Positions 7,325 through 15,085 of a stretch of DNA of 34,314 bases are shown piece by piece. The translations under genes and the position numbers were made by a program. The notes under the pieces were generated by a model, which had not been told where the DNA came from, made no database searches, and was given only the letters and a program-made list of their open reading frames with translations. The DNA is from an uncultured Ruminococcus sp. (GTDB lineage: Bacteria > Bacillota > Clostridia > Oscillospirales > Acutalibacteraceae), in assembly GCA_902773325.1 (NCBI GenBank), contig CACYDW010000012.1, forward strand, positions 1 to 34,314, given 5' to 3'. Numbering within the stretch: the stretch's first letter is position 1; every line of letters begins with the position of its first letter.

Positions 7325-8320
7325 TTGAACAACAATCCGACATATAATACCGACAGTATTCCCGCTGCCGAAGAGATCATGAGCAACCATACAGCCATGA
7401 AGGTGCTCAATGAGGTCAACCGCGCCGTACTCGGCAAAAAACGCGAAACCGCAGAAATTCTCACAGCCTTTCTTTCAGACGGTCATGTGCTGCTCGAGGA
7501 TATTCCCGGTGTGGGAAAAACGACCCTCGCCGTAGCCTTTTCAAAGGCGATGGGTCTGGAATGTAAGCGTGTGCAGTTCACCCCCGATGTTATGCCCTCC
7601 GATCTCACAGGCTTCTCGGTCTATCGCCGTGAGGAGGATAAATTCGTCTACCGCGAGGGCTGCGTATTCTGCAATATCCTGCTTGCCGACGAGATCAACC
7701 GTACCTCTCCCAAAACGCAGTCGGCTCTGCTGGAGGTCATGGAGGAACGCAGGGTCACAGTGGAGGGTACGACAAGAGCCGTTCCGTCACCGTTTATCGT
7801 TATCGCCACGCAGAACCCCTCCGGCACAGCGGGCACTCAGATGCTCCCCGAAGCACAGATCGACCGCTTTATGGTCAATCTGTCCATCGGATATCCCGAT
7901 TTCAACAGTGAGCTGGAGGTTGCCAGAGCCGCAGGCAGACAGCCCCGCACCGCCCGCACCGAAGCGGTCACCAATGCACAGGAGTTTCTGCAAATGCAGG
8001 ACGCCGTCAGCCGTATCTACATCAAGGACGAGATCATCGAATACATACTGCGGCTCGTTTCTGCCACACGCGATCACCGCGATCTCGTAAGAGGAGCAAG
8101 TCCGCGCGCCACCATTGCCCTTGTGAAAATGTCAAAGGCATGGGCATGGCTCAGCGGCAGAAGCTATGTGATCCCCTCAGACGTTACCGCACAGTTCTAT
8201 TATGTGATCTCTCACCGCATCTCGCTCAATGCCAACGCAAAAATGCAGAACCGGACAAAACACAGCGTGACAGATGAGATCATCAAAACGGTCGAACTGC
8301 CGTTGATGGGAGCAAAATGA
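7325..8320 (+). CDS. MoxR-family AAA+ ATPase
   Basis: The 331-aa AAA+ ATPase has Walker A GVGKT (residues 62-66 from the TTG start), the MoxR segment RVQFTPDVMPSDLTG, Walker B ILLADE at 118-123, a sensor in ATQNP, and the arginine-finger region AQIDRFMV. MoxR proteins act as chaperone-like ATPases and are typically encoded beside DUF58 proteins, as here. The start is set by the ribosome binding site: GAGGTG lies 6 bases before a TTG at 7325, whereas the in-frame ATG at 7304 has no such site, so TTG is preferred. The stop overlaps the next gene's ATG (ATGATG), indicating translational coupling to the DUF58 gene. Confidence 0.93.
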   Translation: MNNNPTYNTDSIPAAEEIMSNHTAMKVLNEVNRAVLGKKRETAEILTAFLSDGHVLLEDIPGVGKTTLAVAFSKAMGLECKRVQFTPDVMPSDLTGFSVYRREEDKFVYREGCVFCNILLADEINRTSPKTQSALLEVMEERRVTVEGTTRAVPSPFIVIATQNPSGTAGTQMLPEAQIDRFMVNLSIGYPDFNSELEVARAAGRQPRTARTEAVTNAQEFLQMQDAVSRIYIKDEIIEYILRLVSATRDHRDLVRGASPRATIALVKMSKAWAWLSGRSYVIPSDVTAQFYYVISHRISLNANAKMQNRTKHSVTDEIIKTVELPLMGAK

Positions 8321-9405
8321 TGAAAAAGCTTACCTATTTTCTGCTGATCGTCATGCTGTGTTATTTTGCAGGTGTCTATCAGCAGTTTTCACTCATGACG
8401 GTCGTCGTCGGATTGCTGCTGTTCGGGCTGGTAATGTTGATTTTGTCGCGCTATCTCAGGCATCACCTCCGCGTGACTATACCAAAACAGGACACCACCA
8501 TTTTCCGGAACGTTGAAAATGAGTTTTCCTTTCAGATACTCAACACCTCCGACCTGCCTGCCGACCGGTTTTGTCTGACCTTTTGCCTGCAATATCTCGG
8601 CAGTAAGAAACGCATCACAAAAAAATACTTCGGCAGCGCAAGAGGAAAAGCCTATAATGACGAAAATCTATCTTCCTTTTACCTGACCGCTCCCCACTGC
8701 GGCATCATCGTGCTCACACCGGTGCGGCTCAGAGTCTATGACTATATGGGTGTTTTTTCGTCCTCCCAAAAGCTCTCCGGAAGTGAGGAGATCCTTATCA
8801 TGCCCCCCCGACAGCAAATTCAGCTTCAACTGCCGCTCTTCGGCACGTATGAGGGCGACCCGATCACCGACCTGAGCAATAACCGCCCCGGTGATGACCA
8901 CAGCGATATCCGGCAGCTCAGAGAATACCGCGACGGTGACCTCTATAAGCACGTTCACCGCAACATGAGTGCCAAAACGCAGACCCTCTGGGTCAAGGAA
9001 TATAATCAGGAGAACGACATTGTTCTCAGCTTCTATATTGATACTTCCTTTGAGGATCCTCCTTCTCCCGAACAGACAGACGCTTTCTATGAAATACTGT
9101 ATGCCGTTTTAGAAGCACTGCTGCCCAACAATATCATCATCAAGGCATACAGCTTTGACAGCTCTGCGGGCGGCTTTGTGAGCGATGACATCACCGATGA
9201 AAACGCCATACAGAAGCTCTTTCATCATCTCTATCGTTCGCAGCCCTGTACGAAAGCCGCTTCTGAGGAATACAGGCTTTCTCTGCCCGGCAATACCATG
9301 CGTCTGGACACCGGTCTGCACTGGTACTTCGGCGATAACCTGATTCACGCGTTCCATGCCGATACCTGTTCGCAGGAGCTTGCAGACGGCTTTTTTGCAT
9401 TTTGA
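8317..9405 (+). CDS. DUF58 domain membrane protein
   Basis: The 362-aa protein has two N-terminal membrane helices (about 5-22 and 26-46), an immunoglobulin-like beta region, and the DUF58 core at about 198-230, seen as SDIRQLREYRDGDLYKHVHR followed by W..KEY. Its C-terminal part resembles a von Willebrand A-like fold (SFYIDTSF). In the MoxR / DUF58 / transglutaminase cluster this protein is membrane-anchored and probably works with the MoxR ATPase on an assembly or envelope process. The exact role is unknown. It overlaps moxR by four bases and is followed 15 bases later by the transglutaminase gene. Confidence 0.92.
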   Translation: MMKKLTYFLLIVMLCYFAGVYQQFSLMTVVVGLLLFGLVMLILSRYLRHHLRVTIPKQDTTIFRNVENEFSFQILNTSDLPADRFCLTFCLQYLGSKKRITKKYFGSARGKAYNDENLSSFYLTAPHCGIIVLTPVRLRVYDYMGVFSSSQKLSGSEEILIMPPRQQIQLQLPLFGTYEGDPITDLSNNRPGDDHSDIRQLREYRDGDLYKHVHRNMSAKTQTLWVKEYNQENDIVLSFYIDTSFEDPPSPEQTDAFYEILYAVLEALLPNNIIIKAYSFDSSAGGFVSDDITDENAIQKLFHHLYRSQPCTKAASEEYRLSLPGNTMRLDTGLHWYFGDNLIHAFHADTCSQELADGFFAF

Positions 9406-9420
9406 CGGGAGGTGAAGGCT

Positions 9421-11964
9421 ATGAAAAAAATCTTCGTCAAAACCAAAAAAACGATTCCCGATAAAAAGGAACGGCGGCTTGCCGAAATGCAGCGGCGCAA
9501 AACCGATGATTCCATTTGGTTGTTCTCAGTGTTCTTAGTTGGTATCATGGCATTGATATACGTCGTATGTACGGTGCTGAATCTTAATTTTGCGTTTTTT
9601 GCAATGCTCAGCGGTTATTGCGACATCGTGGCAGGAGTCTACTGGTATCTGTACTTCTACCGCACAAAAATATATAATATTGTATCCTACGCTCTGATCG
9701 CACTGACCCTGCTGGATTATGCACCCAAGATCTATCTGCTGACGGTGCTCACCTCAGAAGGCGGTGTATCCACCGAAGGCATTTTTTCTCTGATCGGCAT
9801 TGACGGTCTGCTGATTCTCATCGCGCTGCTCCTGCACGTACTCTTGGCCCTGGAGTTTTCGCTGCGTTCCCATGCCGCCATGTTCCTGATCGTGACGGCG
9901 GCACTGATCGCCCCGCCGGTGTTCGGCTATGAGAGCAACACCTTCGTAGTGATCGCCCTGCTGACCTATCAGATCGGATTTATGGTACTCAACATGACCG
10001 AACCTGCCAGCGGAAAACGACGTTTTACGATGCCCACCCGTGCGAAATCCGCCTCTGCCGTCACCGTATTATCGGCAGCACTTGCCACAATACTTGCCAT
10101 TGCTTCGATTCCGTTCGTTTATGTCTTTCAGACCGACCTGTATGACAAGGTTGCCGAAGCCGATACCGCCGTCAAGGATGCGCTCTCACAGCTTACCGGT
10201 ATCAAAGCAGACGGCATTAACAACGGTGTCATCAACCGGGGCAATCTCAACCAATCCGGTCAGCTCATGCTGCACCTGCAAACCGATCAGATTCCGCAGG
10301 AAAAGCTCTATCTGCACGGCTTCAGCAGCGACGTATATTATGAAGGTATGTGGCAAAACGCATTTTCAACCGCCGAGTCCATGGATTTTGGCAACCCCTA
10401 TAACAGAATGATCGAAGGGGGCTACCGTGAAAGTGCAATAAATCTTGTACTTAGTGAGATCATCAATCATTACAGAGGTTACTATTCCCCGAACCTGTAT
10501 AACAAGCTGAATGACCTGCTTTACAATACCTCAGACCCCGTTGCCCGTATCTATTATGAGAATGCGCTGTCAACCGCTCTTTCGTCTGACAACTATGAGT
10601 TCAGCACTTCCGGTATTTCACCTCCGGAATCTCTATTAAGCTCCTCCTACGGTGACGTTGCTCCCACTCAGATCAATATTATTCACAATTCGCGAAAGTA
10701 TTATAGCCTGTATATTCCCTATTATGCGCAAGCAGATATCGCATCGCTCTGGTACGGCCGCCGTGTTGACCGCGAAAGCGGATATCTCAACAGCTTTTTC
10801 ACGCAGGAACAGATCAATGCAAACGGAGCATTTGACAAGGAACTGCCTTCCACAAGCAAATTTTTCAACGCGCTTGATTCCGATGAAGCGGATACTGTTT
10901 TAAGAAGCGTTTTTCTGTATTACTACAAGCAGACGATACAGTCATTTTATACCACTGTTATAGACAATGACAGCACGCGCCGTATGCGGGAATTAGTGGC
11001 GGCAACACCGCTTGATTCCCTTGATGAGATCACCACCTATATTCTCGTGACCCTCCAGAACCGCGCCGAATACACCACCTCTCCCGGCAACACCCCGTTC
11101 AACAAGGACGTTATCGACTATTTTCTGTTTGACAACGGCAAGGGCTACTGTCAGCATTTTGCTTCGGCAGCCGTCATGCTGTATCGGATGTATGGTATTC
11201 CGGCAAGATATGTGTCGGGTTTTGTTGTTTCACCGGAGCAGTTCATCAGTAATTCGCCCGATGAAAACGGCACTGTACACTTTTCCGCCGATATCACCGA
11301 TATGCAGGCACACGCATGGGTGGAGATCTATCTGGACGACTACGGTTGGGTACCCGTTGAAGTGACCCCCACTGCGGAACGCCGCATGATCTGCACCTAT
11401 CCCGGATATGATTCCGCCAAAATGCGCCGTATCATGCAGGAGCACGGCTGGAGCTTCGTAGGTATTACAGACGACACACAGCAGAGCAGCGGCACTGATA
11501 ATGACGGCAACTTTGTCTATGATTTCATGTCCGGCATCAGGCTCCCTGTATATATTTTCTTCGGTGTACACATTCTGATCCTGATCGGTATCGTGATCTT
11601 TCTTCTGATCAGGCGGCACAGAAGGCTTTCTTCCCTCAGCACCGCAAGCTGCCGCAAGCTTTTCGGCTATATCATCTCAGCCCTCCACTACGGCGGTTTC
11701 CTCGTCGATTACAACGGCTCAGAGGACGACTTTGTCCATCAGCTTTCCTCCGTTCAGCTCCCAAACGGCACTGAACTCATCTCCGGATCCGATGCCGACC
11801 GCCTTATCGAAATCATGCAGTGCGTCAGCTTCTCCCCCCGGAAAGCCTCCCGCTCCGAACACGACTTCATCGTTGACACCTTCCGCTCCATCTCCCTCTC
11901 CATCTATCTCTCCCTCCCCCTCTATAAGCGCCCCCTCTACCGCCTTTTCAAAGCCCTTCTATAA
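9421..11964 (+). CDS. Transglutaminase-like membrane protein, 847 aa
   Basis: A basic N-terminal tail is followed by about five to six membrane helices up to residue 240, including LIVTAALIAPPVFGY. A large outside region contains the transglutaminase-like core: Cys577 in GYCQHFASAAVMLYRMYGIPARYVSGF and His631 in AHAWVEIYLDDYGWVPVEVTP. The usual third Asp position holds Glu647. A final membrane helix (IYFFGVHILILIGIVIFLLI) precedes a cytoplasmic tail resembling DUF4129. This layout is typical of the third gene of MoxR/DUF58 clusters. The ATG at 9421 is chosen over the in-frame GTG at 9412 because GGGAGG is 8 bases upstream of it. The substrate is unknown. Confidence 0.92.
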   Translation: MKKIFVKTKKTIPDKKERRLAEMQRRKTDDSIWLFSVFLVGIMALIYVVCTVLNLNFAFFAMLSGYCDIVAGVYWYLYFYRTKIYNIVSYALIALTLLDYAPKIYLLTVLTSEGGVSTEGIFSLIGIDGLLILIALLLHVLLALEFSLRSHAAMFLIVTAALIAPPVFGYESNTFVVIALLTYQIGFMVLNMTEPASGKRRFTMPTRAKSASAVTVLSAALATILAIASIPFVYVFQTDLYDKVAEADTAVKDALSQLTGIKADGINNGVINRGNLNQSGQLMLHLQTDQIPQEKLYLHGFSSDVYYEGMWQNAFSTAESMDFGNPYNRMIEGGYRESAINLVLSEIINHYRGYYSPNLYNKLNDLLYNTSDPVARIYYENALSTALSSDNYEFSTSGISPPESLLSSSYGDVAPTQINIIHNSRKYYSLYIPYYAQADIASLWYGRRVDRESGYLNSFFTQEQINANGAFDKELPSTSKFFNALDSDEADTVLRSVFLYYYKQTIQSFYTTVIDNDSTRRMRELVAATPLDSLDEITTYILVTLQNRAEYTTSPGNTPFNKDVIDYFLFDNGKGYCQHFASAAVMLYRMYGIPARYVSGFVVSPEQFISNSPDENGTVHFSADITDMQAHAWVEIYLDDYGWVPVEVTPTAERRMICTYPGYDSAKMRRIMQEHGWSFVGITDDTQQSSGTDNDGNFVYDFMSGIRLPVYIFFGVHILILIGIVIFLLIRRHRRLSSLSTASCRKLFGYIISALHYGGFLVDYNGSEDDFVHQLSSVQLPNGTELISGSDADRLIEIMQCVSFSPRKASRSEHDFIVDTFRSISLSIYLSLPLYKRPLYRLFKALL

Positions 11965-11966
11965 TT

Positions 11967-12057
11967 GGGGCTCCGCCCCAAACCCCGCAAGGGCTCTGCC
12001 CCTTGACCCCGCAGGGGCTCTGCCCCTTGACCCCGGCAGGGGGGTCGACCCCCCTGC
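11967..12057. repeat. GC-rich palindromic repeat cluster after the MoxR operon
   Basis: Immediately after the stop codon come TTGGGGC-TCC-GCCCCAA, two tandem copies of an approximately 24-bp unit (AGGGGCTCTGCCCCTTGACC), and a perfect 22-bp palindrome at 12036-12057 centred on GTCGAC. Each unit can form a hairpin. There is no T run, so a role as terminator is uncertain; protection of the mRNA 3' end or mobility is possible. Confidence 0.8.
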
Positions 12058-12135
12058 ACCCGCGTGTTTTTACTATGCAAGTTAATAAAGCAGAATAATA
12101 TATTCTTCTATGGAGAAAAAACAGAATAGCAAACC

Positions 12136-12244
12136 ATTATTCATTATTCAGTATTCATTATTCATTATTCACTACTTCTTCCCGCCACTGCTCATTCCGC
12201 TTTCCTCATTTCATTTTCCATTTTCAAATTTCAATTTTCAATTT
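12136..12244. repeat. AT-rich low-complexity tract
   Basis: ATTCATTATTCA-like units repeat at 12136-12172, then CATTTTCAATTT-like units at 12205-12244. The tract gives an apparent reading frame of low complexity (FIIHYFF) that I do not accept as a gene. It is replication-slippage-prone intergenic DNA. Confidence 0.7.
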
Positions 12245-12289
12245 AAAAAAGTGTTTGTGTTGGTGATTTGCCAACACAAACACTTTTTT
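12245..12289. terminator. Strong bidirectional terminator
   Basis: A perfect 19-bp stem (AAAAAAGTGTTTGTGTTGG with its complement) surrounds a 7-base loop and gives T runs in both directions. It can end the MoxR operon from the left and the two-component operon from the right. Confidence 0.85.
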
Positions 12290-12299
12290 GACAGAAGAA

Positions 12300-12424
12300 T
12301 TATAGCAGGCGACAAAAATATTCTTACTTAGAGTGATGTCCGAAGGGGTGCGGGGGCGACCGGAAAGCCCCCACAGTCAGCCTATGATTCATCAAAGTAT
12401 AAAAAATAATGTCGTTTACTATAA
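12300..12424 (+). repeat. Left copy of a ~124-bp inverted repeat flanking the two-component operon
   Basis: This stretch is the reverse complement of 14739-14862 with about nine differences and one indel (roughly 93% identity). It contains an internal hairpin (GGGGGC, nine bases, GCCCCC). It ends 4 bases before the histidine kinase stop codon, so the two repeats bracket the operon closely. No gene lies in the repeat. Confidence 0.85.
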
Positions 12425-12428
12425 ATTG

Positions 12429-13610
12429 TCAAAGGATAACAATAAAGCGTGCCCATTTGCCGGGTTCGCTTTCGGCATAAATTCTGCCTCCAAGAGCTTC
12501 TGTACCGATCTGAGCGATGGAAAGTCCCAGACCATATCCGCCGCTTTTGCTGTTTCTGACTTCGTCCTCACGATAAAACCGTTCAAAGATTTTTCTGAGC
12601 TTATCCCTTTGGATACCCACACCGGTATTATAGACCTCCAGTATTCTTCTGCTGCCTTTTTTACTGAGCTTTACACGGATTTCGCCGTGTTCGTCGCTGT
12701 ATTTGACAGCGTTGTCGGTTAAAATCGTAACGATGTGTTTGAGGATACTTGCATCACCGCAATACATGATATCGGGTTCCACGTCGGTTTCGAGGCGTTT
12801 TCCCATCTCATAGACGGTACTCTCAAACGGCAGTACGGTGCGCAGAACCAGATCGCTCAGATTCAGCTCGGCAATGGAGATCTGATGTCCCATTTTATCG
12901 TCCAGACGTGCTAAAATCAGGAACTCATTCACAAGCTCGCTCATTCTGGCAGACTCCGAGCGGATATAGGAAAGCCATTTGTTTTCGCCGATTTCCGACT
13001 CCAGCACATCAGCATTGGCACTGATCACTGCAAGGGGTGTTTTAAGCTCATGACTCGCATTGGAAATAAACAGCCGCTGTTTATCGAAGGATTCCTGTAC
13101 GGGCTTGACAAGCCATATTGCCAGCAGCACGGACATAAAGAAAAATACAATGATACCGATACCGCCGATAATGCTGGTGATCAGAAGCAGACTTCTGTCT
13201 GCCTGCTGATAAGCGGAAATATCCATAAAGGAAATGATCTTCCCGTAGCTTTTTCGCATGATGATAAAGCGGTAGCTGCCGATCGTTCCGCTGTTTTCGT
13301 GAAACGCAAGCGCCTGATCGGCATAGTCGATGATTACCTTTTCCTGCATGACAACATCACTGCTGTAGGCAATGCCGATCAGGTTGTATGCACCGTCGAT
13401 CATGACAGAAAAATGCTCGTAATACGATTCACCGCCCCTGACTGATGTTACTTTTCCGTTGGAAACAGCAATATCCTCCAATTTACTCATGATGATCGCA
13501 GTGTTATCCGACTGGGAGATCACATTGATGGCAATCATAATACCAACAACCACGAGCGTCAGAAGTGTAAAGATGATGGTAGCGATCTTTATACGCAGAT
13601 TTCTGATCAT
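12429..13610 (-). CDS. Membrane sensor histidine kinase
   Basis: The 393-aa protein has two membrane helices (about 8-32 and 140-168) around an outside sensor of about 105 residues, then no clear HAMP domain. The dimerisation box SNASHELKTPL follows, with phosphorylatable His187. The ATPase domain has an N box (LTDNAVKYSDEHGEI), G1 as YNTGVGI, an F box (IFERFYR), and G2 as GYGLGLSI. It pairs with the OmpR-type regulator whose gene overlaps its start by four bases (ATGA). The stop codon is 4 bases from the left inverted repeat. The signal is unknown; gut Firmicute relatives often respond to envelope stress or peptide antibiotics, which is inference here. Confidence 0.93.
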   Translation of the reverse strand: MIRNLRIKIATIIFTLLTLVVVGIMIAINVISQSDNTAIIMSKLEDIAVSNGKVTSVRGGESYYEHFSVMIDGAYNLIGIAYSSDVVMQEKVIIDYADQALAFHENSGTIGSYRFIIMRKSYGKIISFMDISAYQQADRSLLLITSIIGGIGIIVFFFMSVLLAIWLVKPVQESFDKQRLFISNASHELKTPLAVISANADVLESEIGENKWLSYIRSESARMSELVNEFLILARLDDKMGHQISIAELNLSDLVLRTVLPFESTVYEMGKRLETDVEPDIMYCGDASILKHIVTILTDNAVKYSDEHGEIRVKLSKKGSRRILEVYNTGVGIQRDKLRKIFERFYREDEVRNSKSGGYGLGLSIAQIGTEALGGRIYAESEPGKWARFIVIL

Positions 13611-14281
13611 GACAGCTTCTCCAGACAGTAGCCGACACCGCGTTTCGTCCGGATATTCACATGGGAATGAAGCATGGTAAGCTTCTTTCTCAGAAACGAG
13701 ATATAGACTTCCACATTGTTGTATTCGCTGTCGTCATCGTTTCCCCAGACCTTTTTGACAAACATTTCCTTTGTCACGATTTGTCCGGCATTTGCAATGA
13801 GCATTTCCAGCATCTGAAACTCTTTTCTTCCGACAATGACCGAATCTCCCCCGCAGATGATCTCTCCTTTTTTCAGATCAAGGGTAATATCGCCGTATTT
13901 CGGGTTGATATCGGGTGCGGCATTTCTTCTGCGTGTGAGTGCGCGCAGACGAGCCAGCAATTCTCCCGTAGAGAACGGCTTGGTGAGATAATCATCAGCG
14001 CCGCAGTCAAGTCCGTTGATCTTATCGATCGTTTCGGATTTTGCCGTAAGAAGCAGCACCGGCGTATCAATTTCTTTGACGCGCAGATAGGTCAGCACAT
14101 CAAGGCCATTCATGCCCGGCAGCATAATATCCAGTACGATACAGTCGTATACACCTGTCATGGCACTTTTCAGCCCGCTTTTGCCGTCATAGCAGATATC
14201 GACCGTATAGCTTTCCCTGCGGAGAATCGCGCCGACTGCTTCGGCAAGACCGATTTCGTCCTCCACTAATAGTATTCTCAT
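13607..14281 (-). CDS. OmpR/PhoB-family response regulator
   Basis: The 224-aa protein has a receiver domain with acidic pocket VEDE, phosphoacceptor Asp51 in CIVLDIMLPG, Thr in LLLTAKS and Lys in LTKPF. A winged-helix output domain follows (VGRKEFQMLEMLIANAGQIVTKEMFVKKVWG ... VYISFLRKKL ... IRTKRGVGYCL). All active-site residues are present. GGAGGAG lies 6 bases before the ATG. The gene overlaps the kinase gene by four bases and follows the 50-aa membrane peptide gene, from whose promoter it is probably transcribed. Confidence 0.95.
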   Translation of the reverse strand: MRILLVEDEIGLAEAVGAILRRESYTVDICYDGKSGLKSAMTGVYDCIVLDIMLPGMNGLDVLTYLRVKEIDTPVLLLTAKSETIDKINGLDCGADDYLTKPFSTGELLARLRALTRRRNAAPDINPKYGDITLDLKKGEIICGGDSVIVGRKEFQMLEMLIANAGQIVTKEMFVKKVWGNDDDSEYNNVEVYISFLRKKLTMLHSHVNIRTKRGVGYCLEKLS

Positions 14282-14361
14282 GTTTTGCTCCTCCGGATCA
14301 TATAAAAATCAAAAGACGGGAAGGCACAAAAAGCCCCCCGTCCGAATCCTGAATGACTATT

Positions 14362-14381
14362 CCGGCAGACTGCTCTGCCGC
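14362..14381 (-). other. Hairpin between the 50-aa peptide gene and the regulator gene
   Basis: A perfect 7-bp stem (CGGCAGA with TCTGCCG) has a 4-base loop. On the minus strand a G-rich stretch and TTTTT follow about 35 bases later. It could adjust downstream expression or protect the upstream message; this is speculative. Confidence 0.3.
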
Positions 14382-14393
14382 CATGATGAAAAA

Positions 14394-14546
14394 TCATTCG
14401 ATTGCACCGTCAAGATAGCGCTCCAGTTCTTCTTCATCTCTCTTATGCTTTTCTCTGAAAATCAGGAAGGCTGCACAAGCAGCAGCAAGCAGAAGAATAC
14501 CGCCTGCAACAGGAATAAAGATCGCACAAATTTGTTTCTTGCTCAT
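14394..14546 (-). CDS. Single-pass membrane peptide, 50 aa, first gene of the two-component operon
   Basis: The 50-aa product begins MSKKQICAIFIPVAGGILLL. It has one Ala/Ile/Leu-rich membrane helix (about 7-30), then a highly charged cytoplasmic tail (REKHKRDEEELERYLDG). AGGAGG is 8 bases upstream of the ATG and a near-consensus promoter precedes it, so it is very probably a real gene. I do not recognise a family. It leads an operon with a response regulator and sensor kinase, so it may modulate the kinase in the membrane or be a target; this is inference from position. Confidence 0.7.
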   Translation of the reverse strand: MSKKQICAIFIPVAGGILLLAAACAAFLIFREKHKRDEEELERYLDGAIE

Positions 14547-14584
14547 AGACCATACCTCCTATAAATGTTCGCTTATCTGATAAA

Positions 14585-14613
14585 ATTATATACCATTCGA
14601 CCAACAAAGTCAA
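14585..14613 (-). promoter_or_regulatory. Promoter for the two-component operon
   Basis: On the minus strand TTGACT (14613-14608) and TATAAT (14590-14585) are 17 bases apart, nearly perfect sigma-A consensus. The start codon of the 50-aa peptide lies about 38 bases after the -10. Confidence 0.85.
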
Positions 14614-14722
14614 CCAACATTTGAAAAGATATTTCATTGCCGCTGTATCGGCGCACAGCTTGCAAACACCGAATGTCAGCACGGAAATCAATTTTAAAAA
14701 CCCACAGTTATATAGAATACAG

Positions 14723-14898
14723 ACTCACTTTTGCTCTATTATAGTAAACGACTTTATTTTTTATACTTTGATAAGTCAAAAGCTGACTGTGGGGGCTTTC
14801 CGGTCGCCCCCACACCCCTTCGGATATCACTCTAAGTAAGAATATTTTTGTCGCTACTATAAGAATCCACGGTATATAAACTCACTCTTGCTCTATTA
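14723..14898. repeat. 19-bp direct repeats flanking the right inverted-repeat copy
   Basis: ACTCACTTTTGCTCTATTA at 14723-14741 recurs at 14880-14898 with one difference. They flank the right inverted repeat (14739-14862), so that element and its borders may have arisen by a transposition or duplication event. Confidence 0.5.
14739..14862 (-). repeat. Right copy of the ~124-bp inverted repeat
   Basis: Reverse complement of 12300-12424 with about 93% identity. It lies upstream of the two-component promoter and has the same internal GC-rich hairpin. No gene lies in it. Confidence 0.85.
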
Positions 14899-14934
14899 GC
14901 TGTATCAGATATGGGCAAAAAGTCCGTTTTTTCA

Positions 14935-15080
14935 GGAAGGGGTGCGGGTGTCCTGTGGACACCTCTGCGTAGCAGAAGCACCGACCGAGGCGACAGACGA
15001 GAACGCGGGGGAAGAACCCTTTGTTTTCAAACAAAGGGTTCCCCCCCCGAAGAAGCTGCCCCGCAAAATTGATTTCCGTG
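14935..15080. repeat. Palindromic intergenic element with dispersed repeat, copy 2
   Basis: The element contains GGTGTCC-TG-GGACACC and a nearly perfect 13-bp hairpin (GAACCCTTTGTTT with its complement) near 15014-15041. It ends in the 48-bp unit also found at 811-858. It shares GAAGGGGTGCGGG with the flanking inverted repeats. It lies between the right inverted repeat and the end of the HD-GYP gene; no gene is seen. Confidence 0.6.
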
Positions 15081-15085
15081 GAAAG

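Noticed and set aside
12110..12331. 73-residue frame with FIIQYSLFIIHYFF
   Set aside because: It comes from the AT-rich repeated tract and crosses the terminator hairpin; low complexity, no ribosome binding site.
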